Part shown: piece after piece, positions 1 to 10,897 of the stretch
Layout of the letters: every line of letters begins with the position of its first letter
How positions within the stretch are numbered: the first letter of the stretch is position 1
Translations under genes and position numbers: made by a program
From: Tilletia caries
Taxonomy: Eukaryota > Basidiomycota > Exobasidiomycetes > Tilletiales > Tilletiaceae
Length of the DNA: 64,000 bases
Reading direction: 5' to 3'
Assembly: GCA_032718865.1 (NCBI GenBank)
Contig: JALUTQ010000039.1
Coordinates: forward strand, 1,240,001 to 1,304,000
Notes under the pieces: generated by a model
Databases searched by the model: none
What the model was told of the DNA's origin: nothing
The model's input: the letters and a program-made list of their open reading frames with translations, nothing else

Positions 1-606
1 CGAGGTATCGAGCCACCTACCGACCTGCATACATATACATGCGCATATGACCAAGGTCCAAGTGCCTGGGTAAGAATGAAAAAGGGGATCAGTCGTTCCA
101 TTCACACTTGCCATGAGGAACGAACCACTCACTCACCGCAGGACATTTGAAGGTGGAAGACAAAGGGAAGCTGGTGCTGAGGAAATGGAGGTGGGAGCCC
201 AGAGACTTTGTGAGACAGGGGTTGGAACAGAGCTTTATCTGGACGTCACCACACAGCATCTCACCATCAACGAAGCATGGTGCCCGCCCTCCGAGTAGAT
301 GCGATAGCGGCAGAAGAGGGAATCAGGGAAGAGAGTAGAGACATGCCTTCAGATCGAGCGAAGCACCGATGAACAAGGGAGAGAAGAGCATGTCAGCTGT
401 CAGCATCGGACTATGACGCAGAGGACTGAGGAAATTCAGAATCGGGTCAGCAGTCGGGACATGTCTGCGGGAGTGTGAACAGATATAAAAGAAGGACGTC
501 AGCCGATCGCAGCCGTCGCCCGCCCCTTCCTGTTGTGCTTTCATCTTCACAAATCTCGAGATCTCCACACTCGACACATCAACATTCCTACTCGTCTTCA
601 ATCGCC
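1..606. other. Intergenic region upstream of the RGG-box gene
   Basis: No convincing coding region was seen here. Short open frames around 113-338 and 323-691 lack family features and look like chance. The last 130 bases are probably the promoter and 5' leader of the gene starting at 607. Confidence 0.5.
481..490 (+). promoter_or_regulatory. TATA-like box
   Basis: The string agatataaaa lies about 120 bases upstream of the ATG at 607. That is a plausible place for a TATA element with a leader of roughly 90 nt. It is a motif match only. Confidence 0.4.
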
Positions 607-2299
607 ATGGAGCAGACACAAAACCAGAACAGCAGTGGTCAGTACTTAGCATGAGGCGTAGTGAGAGAGAGGATCCGTGTCTGACTAACATACCTGATCA
701 TGTTCGCTGAACTTGCAGACGTCGGTGGCCGTGGTGGTCGTGGTGGTGGTCGCGTCGGTCGTGGTGGCGGTCGGGGCGGCTCAAGTGGCGCCGCGTCCAT
801 CAGCCCGCCAAACGTTCCTGGCGTCACCAATCTCAACGACCTCAACGCTCAGTTGCAGGCGGCTATGAAGCAAAACAATACAGCTATGCAGCATTGGGTC
901 AACGGAACGCTCGACAAGTACCACCAAGCTGCCTCCAGTTTCGCTACTACTCACAACATCGCCAATCTGGAAGATGTCCAAGTCTCCGGACGCAAAGACG
1001 AACGAATCGTTATCGTTCTCAACGCTGTGGAGTTTGACGGGCTGCAGGACGTCATGAGGGGACAACGGGAAGTTGGGAAGACGGTTCAGGATGCACAGGA
1101 TCAACTCAAAGAGACACAGGACCAGCTCACCGAGGCCCAAGCCAGCATTCGAATCTTGGAGCAGCAAGTCCAAACATTGACCCAGGACCGCAGGACGCTG
1201 CCTCGAGGAGTGAAGCGCACTAGAAACGAAGAAGATGAGAACGAGACGACAGACGAAGACGAGCCCCAAACTCACAAACGGATCAGAACCGGCCATGGAC
1301 GCAAGGACAACCGCATCCAACGGGCATTTGAGCGTCTTCTCCGCCTCAGAATGGGACTTGCAGCAAAGGAGGGCTGGCCATTTTTTCCGAATGTTGACAG
1401 GTCGTCGTCAGAATGGCCGCGGGAGGTACCGGAAGTGGATATGGAGGATCCAGACGCCAACATCGATCCGCGCCTTCGCGACAATGTACCGCTGGGGGCG
1501 CCACTGCTGCGACTGGACTGGATTGGTGGACGACTGGACGACAGTCAATTTTTCTGCTGTGCTGGCGGACTTGTCAGAGGAGCTGGCGGAGAACGCTGAA
1601 GCCCATGACTTACCGGACGACCCAGAAAAATGCACTGTTCAGTATATTCGAAACGCATGCAAACGCACCATGGTCAACATCAAGCGAAGCGCACGCGAGC
1701 TACAGGTCAAAGGTGCGGAGGTGGTGGAGCAGGAAAAAGCTCACAAATTGCGGAACGATCGACGCGGAGGGCGACACAGCACAAGACTCAATGCGCGACT
1801 GGCCGTTGCCGACCAGAATCCGCTGGTGTTTGGTCCTCCCGCCGTCGCAATGGTTATTCCTGCGTGCGTGGAAAAGGACGAATCAGAAGATGAGCTGCAA
1901 GCAGAGCAAAGCCAGGAAGAAGACGACCTTCCAGCGAGGCGAAAAAAGGACTCCGTGCGAGCGATGATTCCAGAATGGTGGTCACAAGAGAACAAGGACT
2001 TACAAACTCGGCTCGACAAAGAGGTGCCGGGATCACTGTCTTCATACAGGATAAAAGCGGCCACACATCTGCATCCCCACACCAAGCCTCTCGACAGGTC
2101 AATTCCTCGCATCGCCATCAGCTCAACTTGGGCCAATGCTCACCCAGATCTGGTCCGCGGGGTGAAGAAAAACCCGGCTCCGTTCAAGCCGGAGCGCGGG
2201 GCACTCGCTGCGAACGCCGACGAGTTCGGCTCGCCTATCACGGGGCTTGATCTCCTAGCAGCGGGCACTCCGAACAACGAGGGTAGCAATGATGTCTGA
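607..2299 (+). CDS. RGG-box, coiled-coil protein of unknown function (frameshifted)
   Basis: Exon 1 (607-637, starting MEQTQNQNSS) is joined by a GTCAGT..CAG intron (638-718) to a long exon from 719. The N-terminus is a glycine/arginine repeat (GGRGGRGGGR type), usual in RNA-binding or nucleic-acid-associated proteins. A coiled-coil stretch rich in Q, E and L follows (about 1060-1190), then a basic/acidic segment resembling a nuclear localisation signal (about 1210-1320). The open frame breaks at a T5 run at 1549-1553; reading it as T4 keeps one frame through to the TGA at 2299. The acidic C-terminal half matches no family I recognise. It lies beside a CACTA-like transposase and could be a transposon accessory gene, but that is only inferred from position. 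Confidence 0.6.
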
Positions 2300-3305
2300 T
2301 GCTGGACGAAGGCTAGGACGTGGAAGTGGAGCTGATCAGATGATCGAGCAGCGGGGTTCAACCAACAATGATTGGAGCAAACGAACGACAAGTGACAACT
2401 CACTAATGATGATTGCTGGAGGACGAGGAGAAGGAGGTGAGCAGGTGGCTATCGAGGTCACAGGGCTTTGACTGGTTATGAGAGGGCGGAGGCTTCGTGT
2501 GGCACGTTCGATTGACTGTCTGTTTGGAGATTATTCGCGCAAATATATGTTCCTGTATTCGGATTTCGGACTGGACGGGGTGTGAGATCCAAAGTGAGCC
2601 CTTAAAAGACGGTGACATATAGGAGTCTGGGGCTATGTGTGTAACTCACGACTCGATGAAGCCAATAACCTCGCTCCCTCCATACACCACAGATCACGAC
2701 AAACCAGAGTTGTAGCGCTCGGTGGTTGGTAGAGGAGGGAGCAGGACAAGCGGAGGATGATGGTAGCTTCAGCAGAGCGAAGGCGAATCAGAAGCGGAAG
2801 ATTGCCCGGACCCTGCGGCCTGGGGGTGCAGACGAGAGCGAGAGCCAAAGGTCGATGACTGAGGGGTGTATGAAGACGCAAAGCTTTGGGATAAGGAAGC
2901 GGGTTCGGCAGACAAGGCAGGGAGGAATCGAAGACTGATGAAAAACCGAAGGCAGGACGGCATCGGGGGAGTGGAGCGCCAGAAGCCAGAAGAAGCCGAG
3001 CGAGGAGGAAGTGGATGCTGACGGAGGAGCCACGAGGTGGAGGAGAGGAGGATTGAGGCCGATGTCGCAACAGATACCTGTGTGGCAGAAGAAGAAGAAG
3101 ATGATGAGACTCGAGACCATGGCGTGGAGGAATATAACATAGGGACTGAGAGGACATACAGTTGAGGTCTTGAGGGTTTGGTAGCTCGCACGCCGCGAAA
3201 AGAAGAACGGTTGGCGGCGATAGAAGGAGATTGTAAGGAGGGTTTGCTTGTGTGCGCACTGCGCTGTAGACGACGAGGGAGGTGGTGGTAGAGGTCCAAA
3301 GATGC
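2300..3305. other. Noncoding, purine-rich intergenic stretch
   Basis: The + strand is rich in GA/GGA repeats between about 2720 and 3130. A 241-codon open frame on the minus strand (2633-3358) is a low-complexity Ser/Pro/Leu translation of that composition and shows no domain. I see no gene here. It may be the 3' flank of the decayed transposase at 3306-7112. Confidence 0.5.
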
Positions 3306-6300
3306 TCAGGGTTGACGTTGGTCCTCTCCTGGCGACACGGCTGTGAGATCTTTAGCATGAACTAAAGCAGCATCGGAGCTCAACAAGTGTGCGGGCAGGA
3401 GCTCCGCATCATCCCAAACGTCCTTTTGAGTCCAAAAGAGTTTGAGGGTTCTTTGCAGCACCGGCTCGTCCATAATCGAGTCGAATGCGGCCACCGCTTG
3501 TCTTCTTCCTCGTCGTCCAAGTACGTATACGGTGGTGTGTGTTCGTCCTGTGATGTAGATGGTATGACTGAGGATTGCCTCAATGCAAAAAAAAATCCAA
3601 CAGATCGTTGGCTCCTTCAACCACCGCAAATGTACGAGACCTGTTCGCATTCGCTCTGCTACCGATGCTGCTGAAGGAGAGATGTCCGAATTTCATATTC
3701 TGATGCTGCTTTAGGAAGGGCAGCAACCTGAGACCGACAGATTCTCGGGACGTTGGCGGCAGCAGAGTCGGAAAGCTGCTGTTCCAGGAGCGCTTGACAT
3801 GATGGAAGAGCTGACCGTGGAGCTCCCGCGCGAGATCGTATGGACGACCGTCCGACAGCTCAACGTCAACGATGCCGACCGCACCCAGAACAGAAACCGG
3901 GCTGAGTCGAAGCGCCTTTGGGGGGGGGATCAAACAGCGGAGCGCGGCTTCGCAAGGCCGCGTTGATGTCGCCTCCGCTATCGACGAGCAGAAGACCGGA
4001 TCGCGCGTTTGCGACGAAGGCCTTGGTATATGTTGCTTCGATCTCGCCGTTCCGGTGACGATTGGTGGGAGTTTTTGGCGAGTTGGCCATTCATTCGTTC
4101 AAAATGGTACGCCGAGAAGTGGTAGGGGGGTCCGAATCGGCGAATGTGCTGGGGAATATGAGTCATGATGTGATGATTATAGACGACCCAACTATCTCCG
4201 TAAAGAGCCGCTGTTGTCCTGCCAAACTCACGCAATAGCCAATCAAGGTCGTCGACCTCGTCAGCTGAAATGCGTCGACGAGCCGCTAGAGTAGCGGCCC
4301 CTGCGAGTAAAGCTGCGTTGCGCAACGCCGCTCGTAGCCGTACGAGCCGTCCATTCCCGCTTCCCGCGTTGACACCGTCTGCTTCCCCTGCCGTTACCGG
4401 GCCTGCTGGCGCTGGTGCTGCTGGTGCTGCTGGTGCTGCTGGCGCTGGTGCTGCTGGCGCTGGTGCTGCTGGCGCTGGTGCTGCTGGTGCTGCTGGCGCT
4501 GGTGCTGCTGGCGGTACTGCTGAGACTGTTGGTGCTATGACAGTTGCTGTGGCTGCTGAAGCTGGTGCTGAGACGGATGCTGCTTCTGTTGCTCGAGTTG
4601 AAGCAAATGCTGCTGCCGTTTCTCCGGCCTGGGCTGATGCTGGTGCTGCTGTGGCCTGTGCTGGCACTGCTGAGGCTGCTGGTGCCTGTGCTGCTCCCGA
4701 TACCAATCCTGCTGCTGCTGCTGTTGCACGAGCTGCTTGCGCCGCCGCTTCTGGTACTGCTGCTGCCGAAACTGGTACTGCTGCTGCTGCTCGTTCTGAT
4801 ATCGATCCTGCTGATGATGCCGATACTGGTACCGGAGGTACTGCTGCTGCTGATCCTTCTGGTCTTCTCGCTGCTTGTGTTCCTGGTCCAGCTGCTGTCG
4901 CTGCTGCTGCTGTTCCAGTCGCAGCTGATCGTGCTCGTGCCGCTGTTCTCCTTCGTGCTGCTAGTCGTCCTCTCGATGCTGCTCGTCCTGCTGCTGCCGC
5001 TGAGACAGTACCTCCCTCCGACTCATTGTCTGGGTCGTCGGCGTCGAGGGCCGCTGCCGCTGCCACTGTTGCGGCTGCAGCTGCCGCCGCCGCCGCTTTG
5101 CTAGAGGGGGGCTCGAAGCACACTGAGCCGTCGTGCTCAAGAATGCTCTGCCATGATGTGTAAAGAAGGAGGACAAGAAGCCGTCGGCCAAGAGTCGACC
5201 AATGGGCCGCTGTCGCCGATCCACCGCCTGGATCTCCTAGTCTCCAGTCTGGCGCTTGCTCGGAGGGAGGGAGTTGGGCGGTTAGAAGGCAACCCTGAAG
5301 CCGCTTGAGTTGAGGGGCAGAAATCAGCTTGCCTTCAATGAGAGTTCGATGGAACAGACGTTTGATGACGCCGAGCTCCAAGTTGTGCATATGGTCGACA
5401 GGTGCCCTCAACACAGATCTCCCGTACGGAAGCCTATTCAACGAAGAAGATCGCGCGCCTGTGCTCCTTTCGTAAAGCGTTCGAGCCTTCTTGGTTGAGA
5501 ATGGCTGATTGAGACGAAGCGACGCGTCTCGATGCTCGAGAGGATCGCGCATTGAGGACACCGGGCGTTGATCGAACGCATTGATTGTGGTGCTCACCGT
5601 GACATCGCAGAATCCGCAATACAAACCCTTCTTCACCGAATGTGTGGGAAACCCGCAGACCTTGTTCCTTCCCACCGAATCTCCGCAGAAGAAGGCAATC
5701 CGTAATCGTACCAGCTGACCATGCGGCTTCGCTAGCGTCGGAATGCGCACACCCTCTTCAAATTGCAAGAGGTCATCGATAAGTGGTCGAAGGTAGCAGC
5801 CCAGGCGGCTCGCACTCGGCTCCTTGGGCCCAGGGGTGCATCCGGAGAGGTAGGTCATCGAGGGATGATATCGTAGGCGTTCGGGCAGGTTGAGAATCGT
5901 CATCATCATGGCACCGCTGGAATGCCAAGATGTGTATTGAGACCGGAAAGGGGAGAACCAATCGATGCCGAGCGCTGCAAGAAGGGATAGTGAGTGATTC
6001 ACAAACCTTTTCTTGTGCCCATCCTGCTCTGTTTCCCACGCGTCTCCATCGTAGACGTCACGAAATCCCCCGCTCGGCTCCCGTTCTCTCCACTCCTGAA
6101 GCGCATTCTCGACTCCTGGCTGTACCAACAGCCACCGTAACCAGGCCGTGAGCGGCTGGTAGATGAATATGATCTTTGGCTTTCCCTTCCGCTCGTATGT
6201 TGGCTCGTTGCAATGAGTGCATGTCGTTGATGAGTCGGCACTCGATGATATCAGCGCCAACTCCTCGCACGCTGGACACACTGCATAGTGAACCAGGGGA

Positions 6301-7112
6301 GGAGACAGGCCCAGAATCTGACGCACCGTTCCTATTTGACGGGGGACGATCTCTCCGGGTTGGGAGAGCAATGGCTGTACGACCGAGCCGAAGAAGACGA
6401 GCAGCATGTTGGCCGGCTGCTGACCCAGCCCGAAGTACGCGGTAAGCGAAACCACCAATATCATCAAGGCGCGGGCGACCTGGGAGAACTCCAAGGCGGA
6501 GGAAGCAAATTCCGCCGGGAGGTCGCGAGAAGCCGACTGCTGAGAGACGAGTGGCCCCGACCGCTCTTGCGAACCGTCTTCGCCCTCGCTATCGACGTCT
6601 GGGAGGAGGTGCCGGACAGCATCGAATCGTCGCTCCACCTCGACGCCGTCCCCAAATTCCGAGCCGGCCTCACCCTCTTGATCGTCGCTGCTGCTTTCGT
6701 CCTCGGAATCGTCAACGGGGTCTTCTCTGATGCTGCCCCCGCCACCGCTGCCGTCCAAATGAGAAAAGTCGTCCAAATGAGAAAAGTCGCCAAGGACGTC
6801 CGGATCGTCTGGCTCGTGGATACCGAGACCGACATCACCATGTGACATGTCCGAGCTGCCCGTTAATGGAGCTGCGTTCGACACCGAAGCGGAAAATGAC
6901 TGGGAGTTGAGAACGCTGAGATCCGCCAGTTCTTGCGCCTTTCTGTGTCTTTGATATGTTCGACGAGAAACTTCAGTGAGGCGCAAGTTGGCTGTTAGGC
7001 ATCCCTGTAGGCGGCAGTCGCACCAGCAGCGTCCTGTCCGCGAGTCTAGGCCGGGTGTTTGGCGAGCTGTCCGGACAGGTGGCATCTCCGCAGTAGCGCG
7101 TGCGCGTATCAC
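3306..7112 (-). pseudogene. CACTA/Plavaka-like DNA transposase, degenerate
   Basis: A 1044-codon frame (7112-3978) has the order typical of fungal CACTA/Plavaka transposases. First comes a Cys-rich N-terminal segment (CWCDCRLQGC) with an SRRTYQRH motif. Then a C-x2-C / C-x2-C pair (VCPACEE, CTHCNEP). Then the conserved core around WFSPF..YTSWHSSGAMMMTILNLP and SGCTPGPKEPS. Last is a DUF4218-like end (HHIMTHIPQHIRRFGPPYHF, AYHFERMNG). Homology continues in other frames: NGEIEATYTKAF (frame 4090-3866), then frames 3933-3580 and 3650-3306. The protein is therefore broken by several frameshifts, one at the T5 run 4072-4076. A roughly 300-residue Ala/Pro-rich block interrupts the C-terminal domain. 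I did not find the element termini. Confidence 0.75.
4290..5110. repeat. GCT/GGT-type low-complexity block inside the transposase
   Basis: Dense trinucleotide-like sequence (repeats of gctgctggcgctggtgctg, most regular at about 4395-4515). It is open in several frames on both strands. In the transposase frame it encodes Ala/Pro repeats such as PAAPAPAAPAPA, followed by a longer Ala-rich segment. It splits the DUF4218-like domain, so it is probably an expansion inside a decaying transposase rather than an ancestral part of the fold. Confidence 0.8.
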
Positions 7113-7360
7113 TGCGCGAAGAAAAGATGTAACTGCTGCTCAAATTCGACTTTCTGGCCAAGGTTCATCCCGCGCATGGCCTGCGCGAGGTCGTGAGAGA
7201 TGAGATAGCACGGGAGGCAGTCGCGGGAATCAGTGCGAGATGAGATCGCACAGGGCAGTCTGTGCGAGACGCCGTGCGAGGTGGTCTCGCACAGGGGTTT
7301 TTGCGCTAGAATCTGCGCGAGACCACCCCACACAGCCCTGCGCGGACACTGCGCGAGAGG
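7111..7360. repeat. Cluster of TGYGCGAG motifs (candidate transposase-binding subterminal repeats)
   Basis: Short related motifs occur in both orientations: actgcgcgaa (7111), ctgcgcgagg (7181), cagtgcgaga (7231), gatcgcacag (about 7245), tgtgcgagac (7261), gtgcgagg (7274), tctcgcac (7285), tctgcgcgag (7312), ctgcgcgg (7338) and actgcgcgagagg (7348). They sit immediately upstream of the transposase start. CACTA-type elements characteristically carry such subterminal arrays; the assignment here is inferred. Confidence 0.6.
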
Positions 7361-7418
7361 CGCCCAAATCCGCGATGAGTGCCAGAGATCAAAGTCGTAC
7401 TCTCCGTCACCGACACAT

Positions 7419-7516
7419 CCGGCTACATTAGAAACCACTAACTACTACAGATTCATTAGAGGCTTCCGTCGTCACCATATTAAGGTGTAGGCGGCGTAGC
7501 TACCGCCTGTTGATGT
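7419..7516 (-). ncRNA. Candidate Fanzor guide RNA (fRNA/omegaRNA) region, copy 1
   Basis: About 98 bases between the Fanzor stop codon and the fixed element end are conserved in all three copies (7419-7516, 25993-26089, 30538-30635). The stretch can form a GC hairpin: AGGCGG and CCGCCT around a short loop, at 7486-7506. TnpB and Fanzor loci typically encode the guide RNA at the 3' end of the nuclease gene, overlapping the element end, with the guide reading into the flank. Position and conservation fit, but no expression evidence is available. Confidence 0.45.
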
Positions 7517-9114
7517 TCACCGCCGCTTGACAACAGCGGTGCGATTTTGTCGGATGTCGAAGAGCCACTTGATGAAAATGTTCTTGGCTGCGTTGACGTC
7601 GCGATCTGCACGCATTCGGCATTGTTCAGATGGGCAGGCAAAAGTGCTGTTGCCTCCGAGTCCCGGGTGATCAGTCCCACATTCCGAGCATGTCCGAGAA
7701 GTGTAATCTTCCGGCACCTCCAGGTAGTGCATCTTGTCCATCAGTCGTTGTCGGAATTTCCCGTGGGCCCATGCAGACATTTGCCGTACCGATGGTGTCC
7801 CGATCCGCCTCTGGCCTCGAGCACTGATCTGAGGTGCCGACAACGATGGCAGCAGCACTGTGTCGTAGTGCTTCGACAGCCAATGGGCTAGCTTCCGGTG
7901 AATTTCGGTTGCCAGGCTCTTCAGCTTCCGACGGTACCGGTTCGCCGCAATCTTCATCTTGTACCGTTTTTCGATGGCCTACCTCTGGCTTTGCCATCCT
8001 ACTGAGCAAACTATCCACCTTTCGTGCCACCTTCAGCAACTGCTGGTGGTTGTTCTTCCCACCCCACTGAAGCGCCCTTTGCCGTAAAGGATCGTAGACG
8101 GTCGCAAAGGTGCGAATGCCGGGATCTACTCAGGCGCAACGATGAAAGGTCAGTCTTATGTGTAGACCATGGGAAAAGAATAACCAACTCACCAATAGCA
8201 CAGATTCGCGGACCTGTCGCTACGTCGCTTTTAGTTCGCGACGTCTGGAAAGGCACCATCAAGTACCATACCCCGTTCTCCCACAGAATGGTGATGTTGC
8301 CCTCAATCGTAGCCGTGATGGGCTCGCCAGCATCTATATCGCCAAAAGGACGTCCATCACTGTCCTTGAGACCGTTGATCACCCCGCCTGAACCGTACTC
8401 CTCCGTGATATCAGTTCGTCCCTTCCATGCGTCGCCTCGGACCCGCATCGATCCAAACAAGGCGCGTTTCTTGCGGAACCGCAGACGGTTGATGTTTCCC
8501 TGGCGTTTCCGCATCTCAGCGAAGGCCTCGAATGCCTCGATGCATGCCTGTTCCCGAATGCGGTAGCTGGTGCGGAAAACCCAGGCCATGCTGTCATCTC
8601 CTCCGAATGCGCTTCTGTTGACGCACTGTTGTCGAAGCGCCGTCAAGTCGGGTGAACGGCCCGTGCTTGTCTTGAGGATGTTGAGCGCTCTGTTATACGT
8701 CCACCTGTACGTCCCAAGGGCCTGCCGTAGAATCTCCTTCTGGGGCGTGGTCGGTAGAATCCGCACCTTGTGCGTCCGCCACGTTTCGCCGTCGTTCCGT
8801 TGAGTGTCCCGCGTCCACAACCGGTTGTGCCGTATCTGTCTATGTGACGGCGGAGGAAGAACGCTTTGCAGGAATGCTGTGGCGTCATGTAGTCGAGCTT
8901 GAACATCCGGTACCCGCACTTGTGACTCGAGGTCTGCCTCCCGGATTGAGAACCACGAAGGACCGACCCGACGAGGCTGTCGGGGAGACCACCGGTCTTG
9001 TTGGTCGGACTGGCGGGCTGATGGCCAATACCGGGACTCTTGCTGTATAGAGACCGTCCAGGCTCGCCGATCCGGGGCCGGCCCTGCCGCTCCAGTGGGA
9101 GGGTTGTCGGCCAT
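7517..9114 (-). pseudogene. Fanzor (TnpB-like RNA-guided nuclease), copy 1
   Basis: Exon 1 (9114-8193) and exon 2 (8125-7517) are separated by a 67-bp GT-AG intron. Splicing creates the RuvC-I motif DPGIRTFATVYD. The C-terminus has a zinc-ribbon (CSECG and CPSEQC) and the RuvC-III motif RDVNAAKNIF, the TnpB/Fanzor hallmark. The position of the canonical RuvC-II Glu reads VLLPSLSAP, with no Glu. A Glu occurs instead in VPEDYTSRTC, the rearranged-site arrangement reported for many Fanzors. A roughly 120-residue N-terminal extension precedes the conserved region (KVRILPTTPQKEILRQALGTYRWTYNRAL). An A5 run (T 7967-7971 on +) shifts the frame in exon 2; copy 2 has A4 there and reads through. Copy 1 is therefore broken by one base as given. 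Confidence 0.85.
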
Positions 9115-9344
9115 CACACGACTAGCGAGTGGTAAGAGGACGAGGTCGAAATCTGAGCCTGAGGACTGAGGAGTAGTGTCCAGTGGGCAGTGGGCGGTGG
9201 GCGAGTAGAAATTGAGAGAGAGGGAAGAGGGAAGAGGCCAGTGCGAGTGTAGTGTGTGTAGAAGAGGCTGGAGGAGCTCAGTGGATGAGAAATGATGATG
9301 AGGAATGAGTAATCTTGATGGCTGGTGGGTGGATTAGGGGGCTG

Positions 9345-9354
9345 CTTATATACC
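9345..9354 (-). promoter_or_regulatory. TATA box of Fanzor copy 1
   Basis: On the minus strand the string reads ggtatataag, about 230 bases upstream of the Fanzor ATG. A pyrimidine-rich leader follows. The same box is present in copies 2 and 3, so each copy carries its own promoter. Confidence 0.6.
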
Positions 9355-9704
9355 TTTGCAGGTAGATGAGAGCCCTCAGCAGTGCCCAGTGGGTATTGCT
9401 GCCCCCTCCCTTGACAAGCTGCCCCTCCTTCCCTCGCTTTCTTGGCTGCCTCACACCATCGCCCTTGAAGTAAGTAGCAAGCTGCCCTTCCGCTTTAGCT
9501 GCCCTCTCTCTAAGTCTCCTTTGCATTTTCAGTTGCCGCCTGCCCCTCCCCGTCCAAGCTGGCATCCGCGATCGCCAACTTCCGGACGGCGGGGACCATG
9601 TACCTCACAAGCTCGCCATTGTACGTCTCCCCCCTCGCACCCTCGCTCCTCGCGCATTTACTGACCATTCCTCGCCCCCTCCGACGCTCGCCTCCACTCC
9701 CCCA

Positions 9705-9709
<5 letters not shown>

Positions 9710-9764
<55 letters not shown>
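9710..9764. repeat. (CT)n microsatellite in the ATP20 upstream region
   Basis: An almost pure CT tract lies 270 bases before the ATP synthase g start codon. It recurs with different length and purity in the other Fanzor units (GA tract near 23750-23786; CT tract near 32833-32878). Its length variation makes it a useful marker for the relative age of the copies. Confidence 0.9.
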
Positions 9765-9768
<4 letters not shown>

Positions 9769-10035
9769 GCAGTCAGAATGGAATCTCGTCGCAGGATTCG
9801 ACTCATAGCCATTGGTGCCCTCTCCGGCGCTGTCGGCTCCGACCTCTTCTTCGGCAAGACTCACTCGGAACAGGCTCGCCAGATCGTGCCCGCCCTCCTG
9901 CCATACCGTCCATCCCCAACCGGCTTCGCCCGCACTTCCTTCCCTGAGCAGCACTCACTCACAGCAGCAACAGCAGCAGCAGCAGCGAGGACGACGTTGA
10001 AGCCCAGCAACACCAACGAACGAGGTCCCGCAGTC

Positions 10036-10897
10036 ATGTTCGCATCCACCGTCCGCTCCGCAGTCGCCGCGTCCCGTCGCAGCGCGCTCGCGTCCACCTC
10101 CTCAACCGCATCCTCCTCCTCCTCCTCCTCCGGCTCCTCCCTCGCACGCCGTCAGCTCACCACCTCCGCACAGCTCAGCGCAGACGTCGCCTCCTCTGCC
10201 AAGGCCACCGCAGAGGCCGCTGCTAAGGGCGCCAAAGCTACCGTGGAGGCCACCGCTTCTGGCGCAAAGGCTACTGCTGAGACTGCTCAGTCACAGCTCG
10301 GCAACGTCGCAGAGAAGGCAAAGCAGCTCGGGGGACCGTACGCCGAGCGCGCACAGAGCATCTTCTCCTGTGAGTCTACACTCACCCCTACCTCTTTCCT
10401 CCCTCTCCAACTGACGCCTCGCTTTTTCACGCCGTCCCCACAGCAATAACCGAGTCCGTGGTGTACAACCTCCGCACCGTCGGTGCTCTCGCCAAGCAAG
10501 TCTACGTGGCCAAGCGTCTCGCACCACCGACGTCGACCGAATCCATCCTGAGCGCGTGCAAGTCCATCTGGGCTTTCGCCTCCAACCCCGTCCAATGGGT
10601 CCGGTTAGTCCAGAACGGAGAGTGGAAGAAGGTCGGCGTTTACTCCGTTGAGGCTCTTGGTATCTTTACCATTGGCGAGATGGTGAGTTTTGGCTTTTTA
10701 CTTTGAGAGGGAGAGCTCAGGCGATGACTACCACCACCCCACATGTCCTGCTTACACGTCTATGCTCATATGCTTTGCAGATCGGCCGCCGATCAATCGT
10801 CGGCTACAGCCTCAACACCAAGCACCTGTCCCTGTCGATTTCGACGAAGCACCGCAACGCATATTGCTCACACATACGGATCAAGACGACAACAGCC
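10036..10897 (+). CDS. ATP20: Mitochondrial F1Fo ATP synthase subunit g
   Basis: Subunit g is a small inner-membrane subunit that supports ATP synthase dimers. Exon 1 (10036-10369) encodes a Ser/Ala-rich mitochondrial presequence and an Ala/Lys-rich segment. Exon 2 (10444-10682) carries the conserved core YNLRTVGALAKQVYVAKRLAPP and NGEWKKVGVYSVEALGIFTIGEM. Exon 3 from 10781 continues IGRRSIVGYSLNTK, where family members normally stop. Here no stop follows: the frame runs straight into the MLH3-like ORF whose own ATG is at 10898, so the given end is nominal. The first part of the gene is duplicated in Fanzor unit 3 (to 33395), and only the leader in unit 2. The leader contains a CT microsatellite and a second in-frame ATG-initiated frame upstream. 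Confidence 0.85.

Larger units (their letters stand above)
7419..10265 (-). mobile_element. Fanzor unit copy 1 (full reference copy)
   Basis: This segment recurs at 23489-26089 (inverted, shorter) and at 30538-33395 (same orientation). All three copies begin at the same point, ccggctacattagaaacc, about 100 bases beyond the Fanzor stop codon. The other ends differ. Copy 2 matches copy 1 only to 10005 and copy 3 matches to 10265. Copy 1 continues directly into the complete ATP synthase subunit g gene, so it is probably the source locus. The true outer end of any transposon on the promoter side is not visible; no terminal inverted repeat was found. Confidence 0.75.

Noticed and set aside
2633..3358. 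241-codon minus-strand ORF
   Set aside because: Ser/Pro/Leu-rich translation of a purine-rich + strand, no domain, no splice support.
4270..5163. 297- and 186-codon plus-strand ORFs (Ala-rich and Leu-rich)
   Set aside because: Antisense shadows of the trinucleotide-rich block in the transposase; several frames are open only because of composition.
7111..7360. CRISPR-like array
   Set aside because: Repeats are short, degenerate, in both orientations and unevenly spaced, and the organism is eukaryotic.
8024..8566. 180-codon plus-strand ORF antisense to Fanzor (repeated in the other copies)
   Set aside because: No family features; conserved only because the opposite strand is coding.
9598..10035. 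Upstream in-frame extension of ATP20 starting MYLTSSPLY
   Set aside because: It translates a CT microsatellite as Ser-Leu repeats and ends in the mitochondrial presequence. More likely leader sequence, possibly with an intron (gtacgt at 9621 to tcag near 9765).
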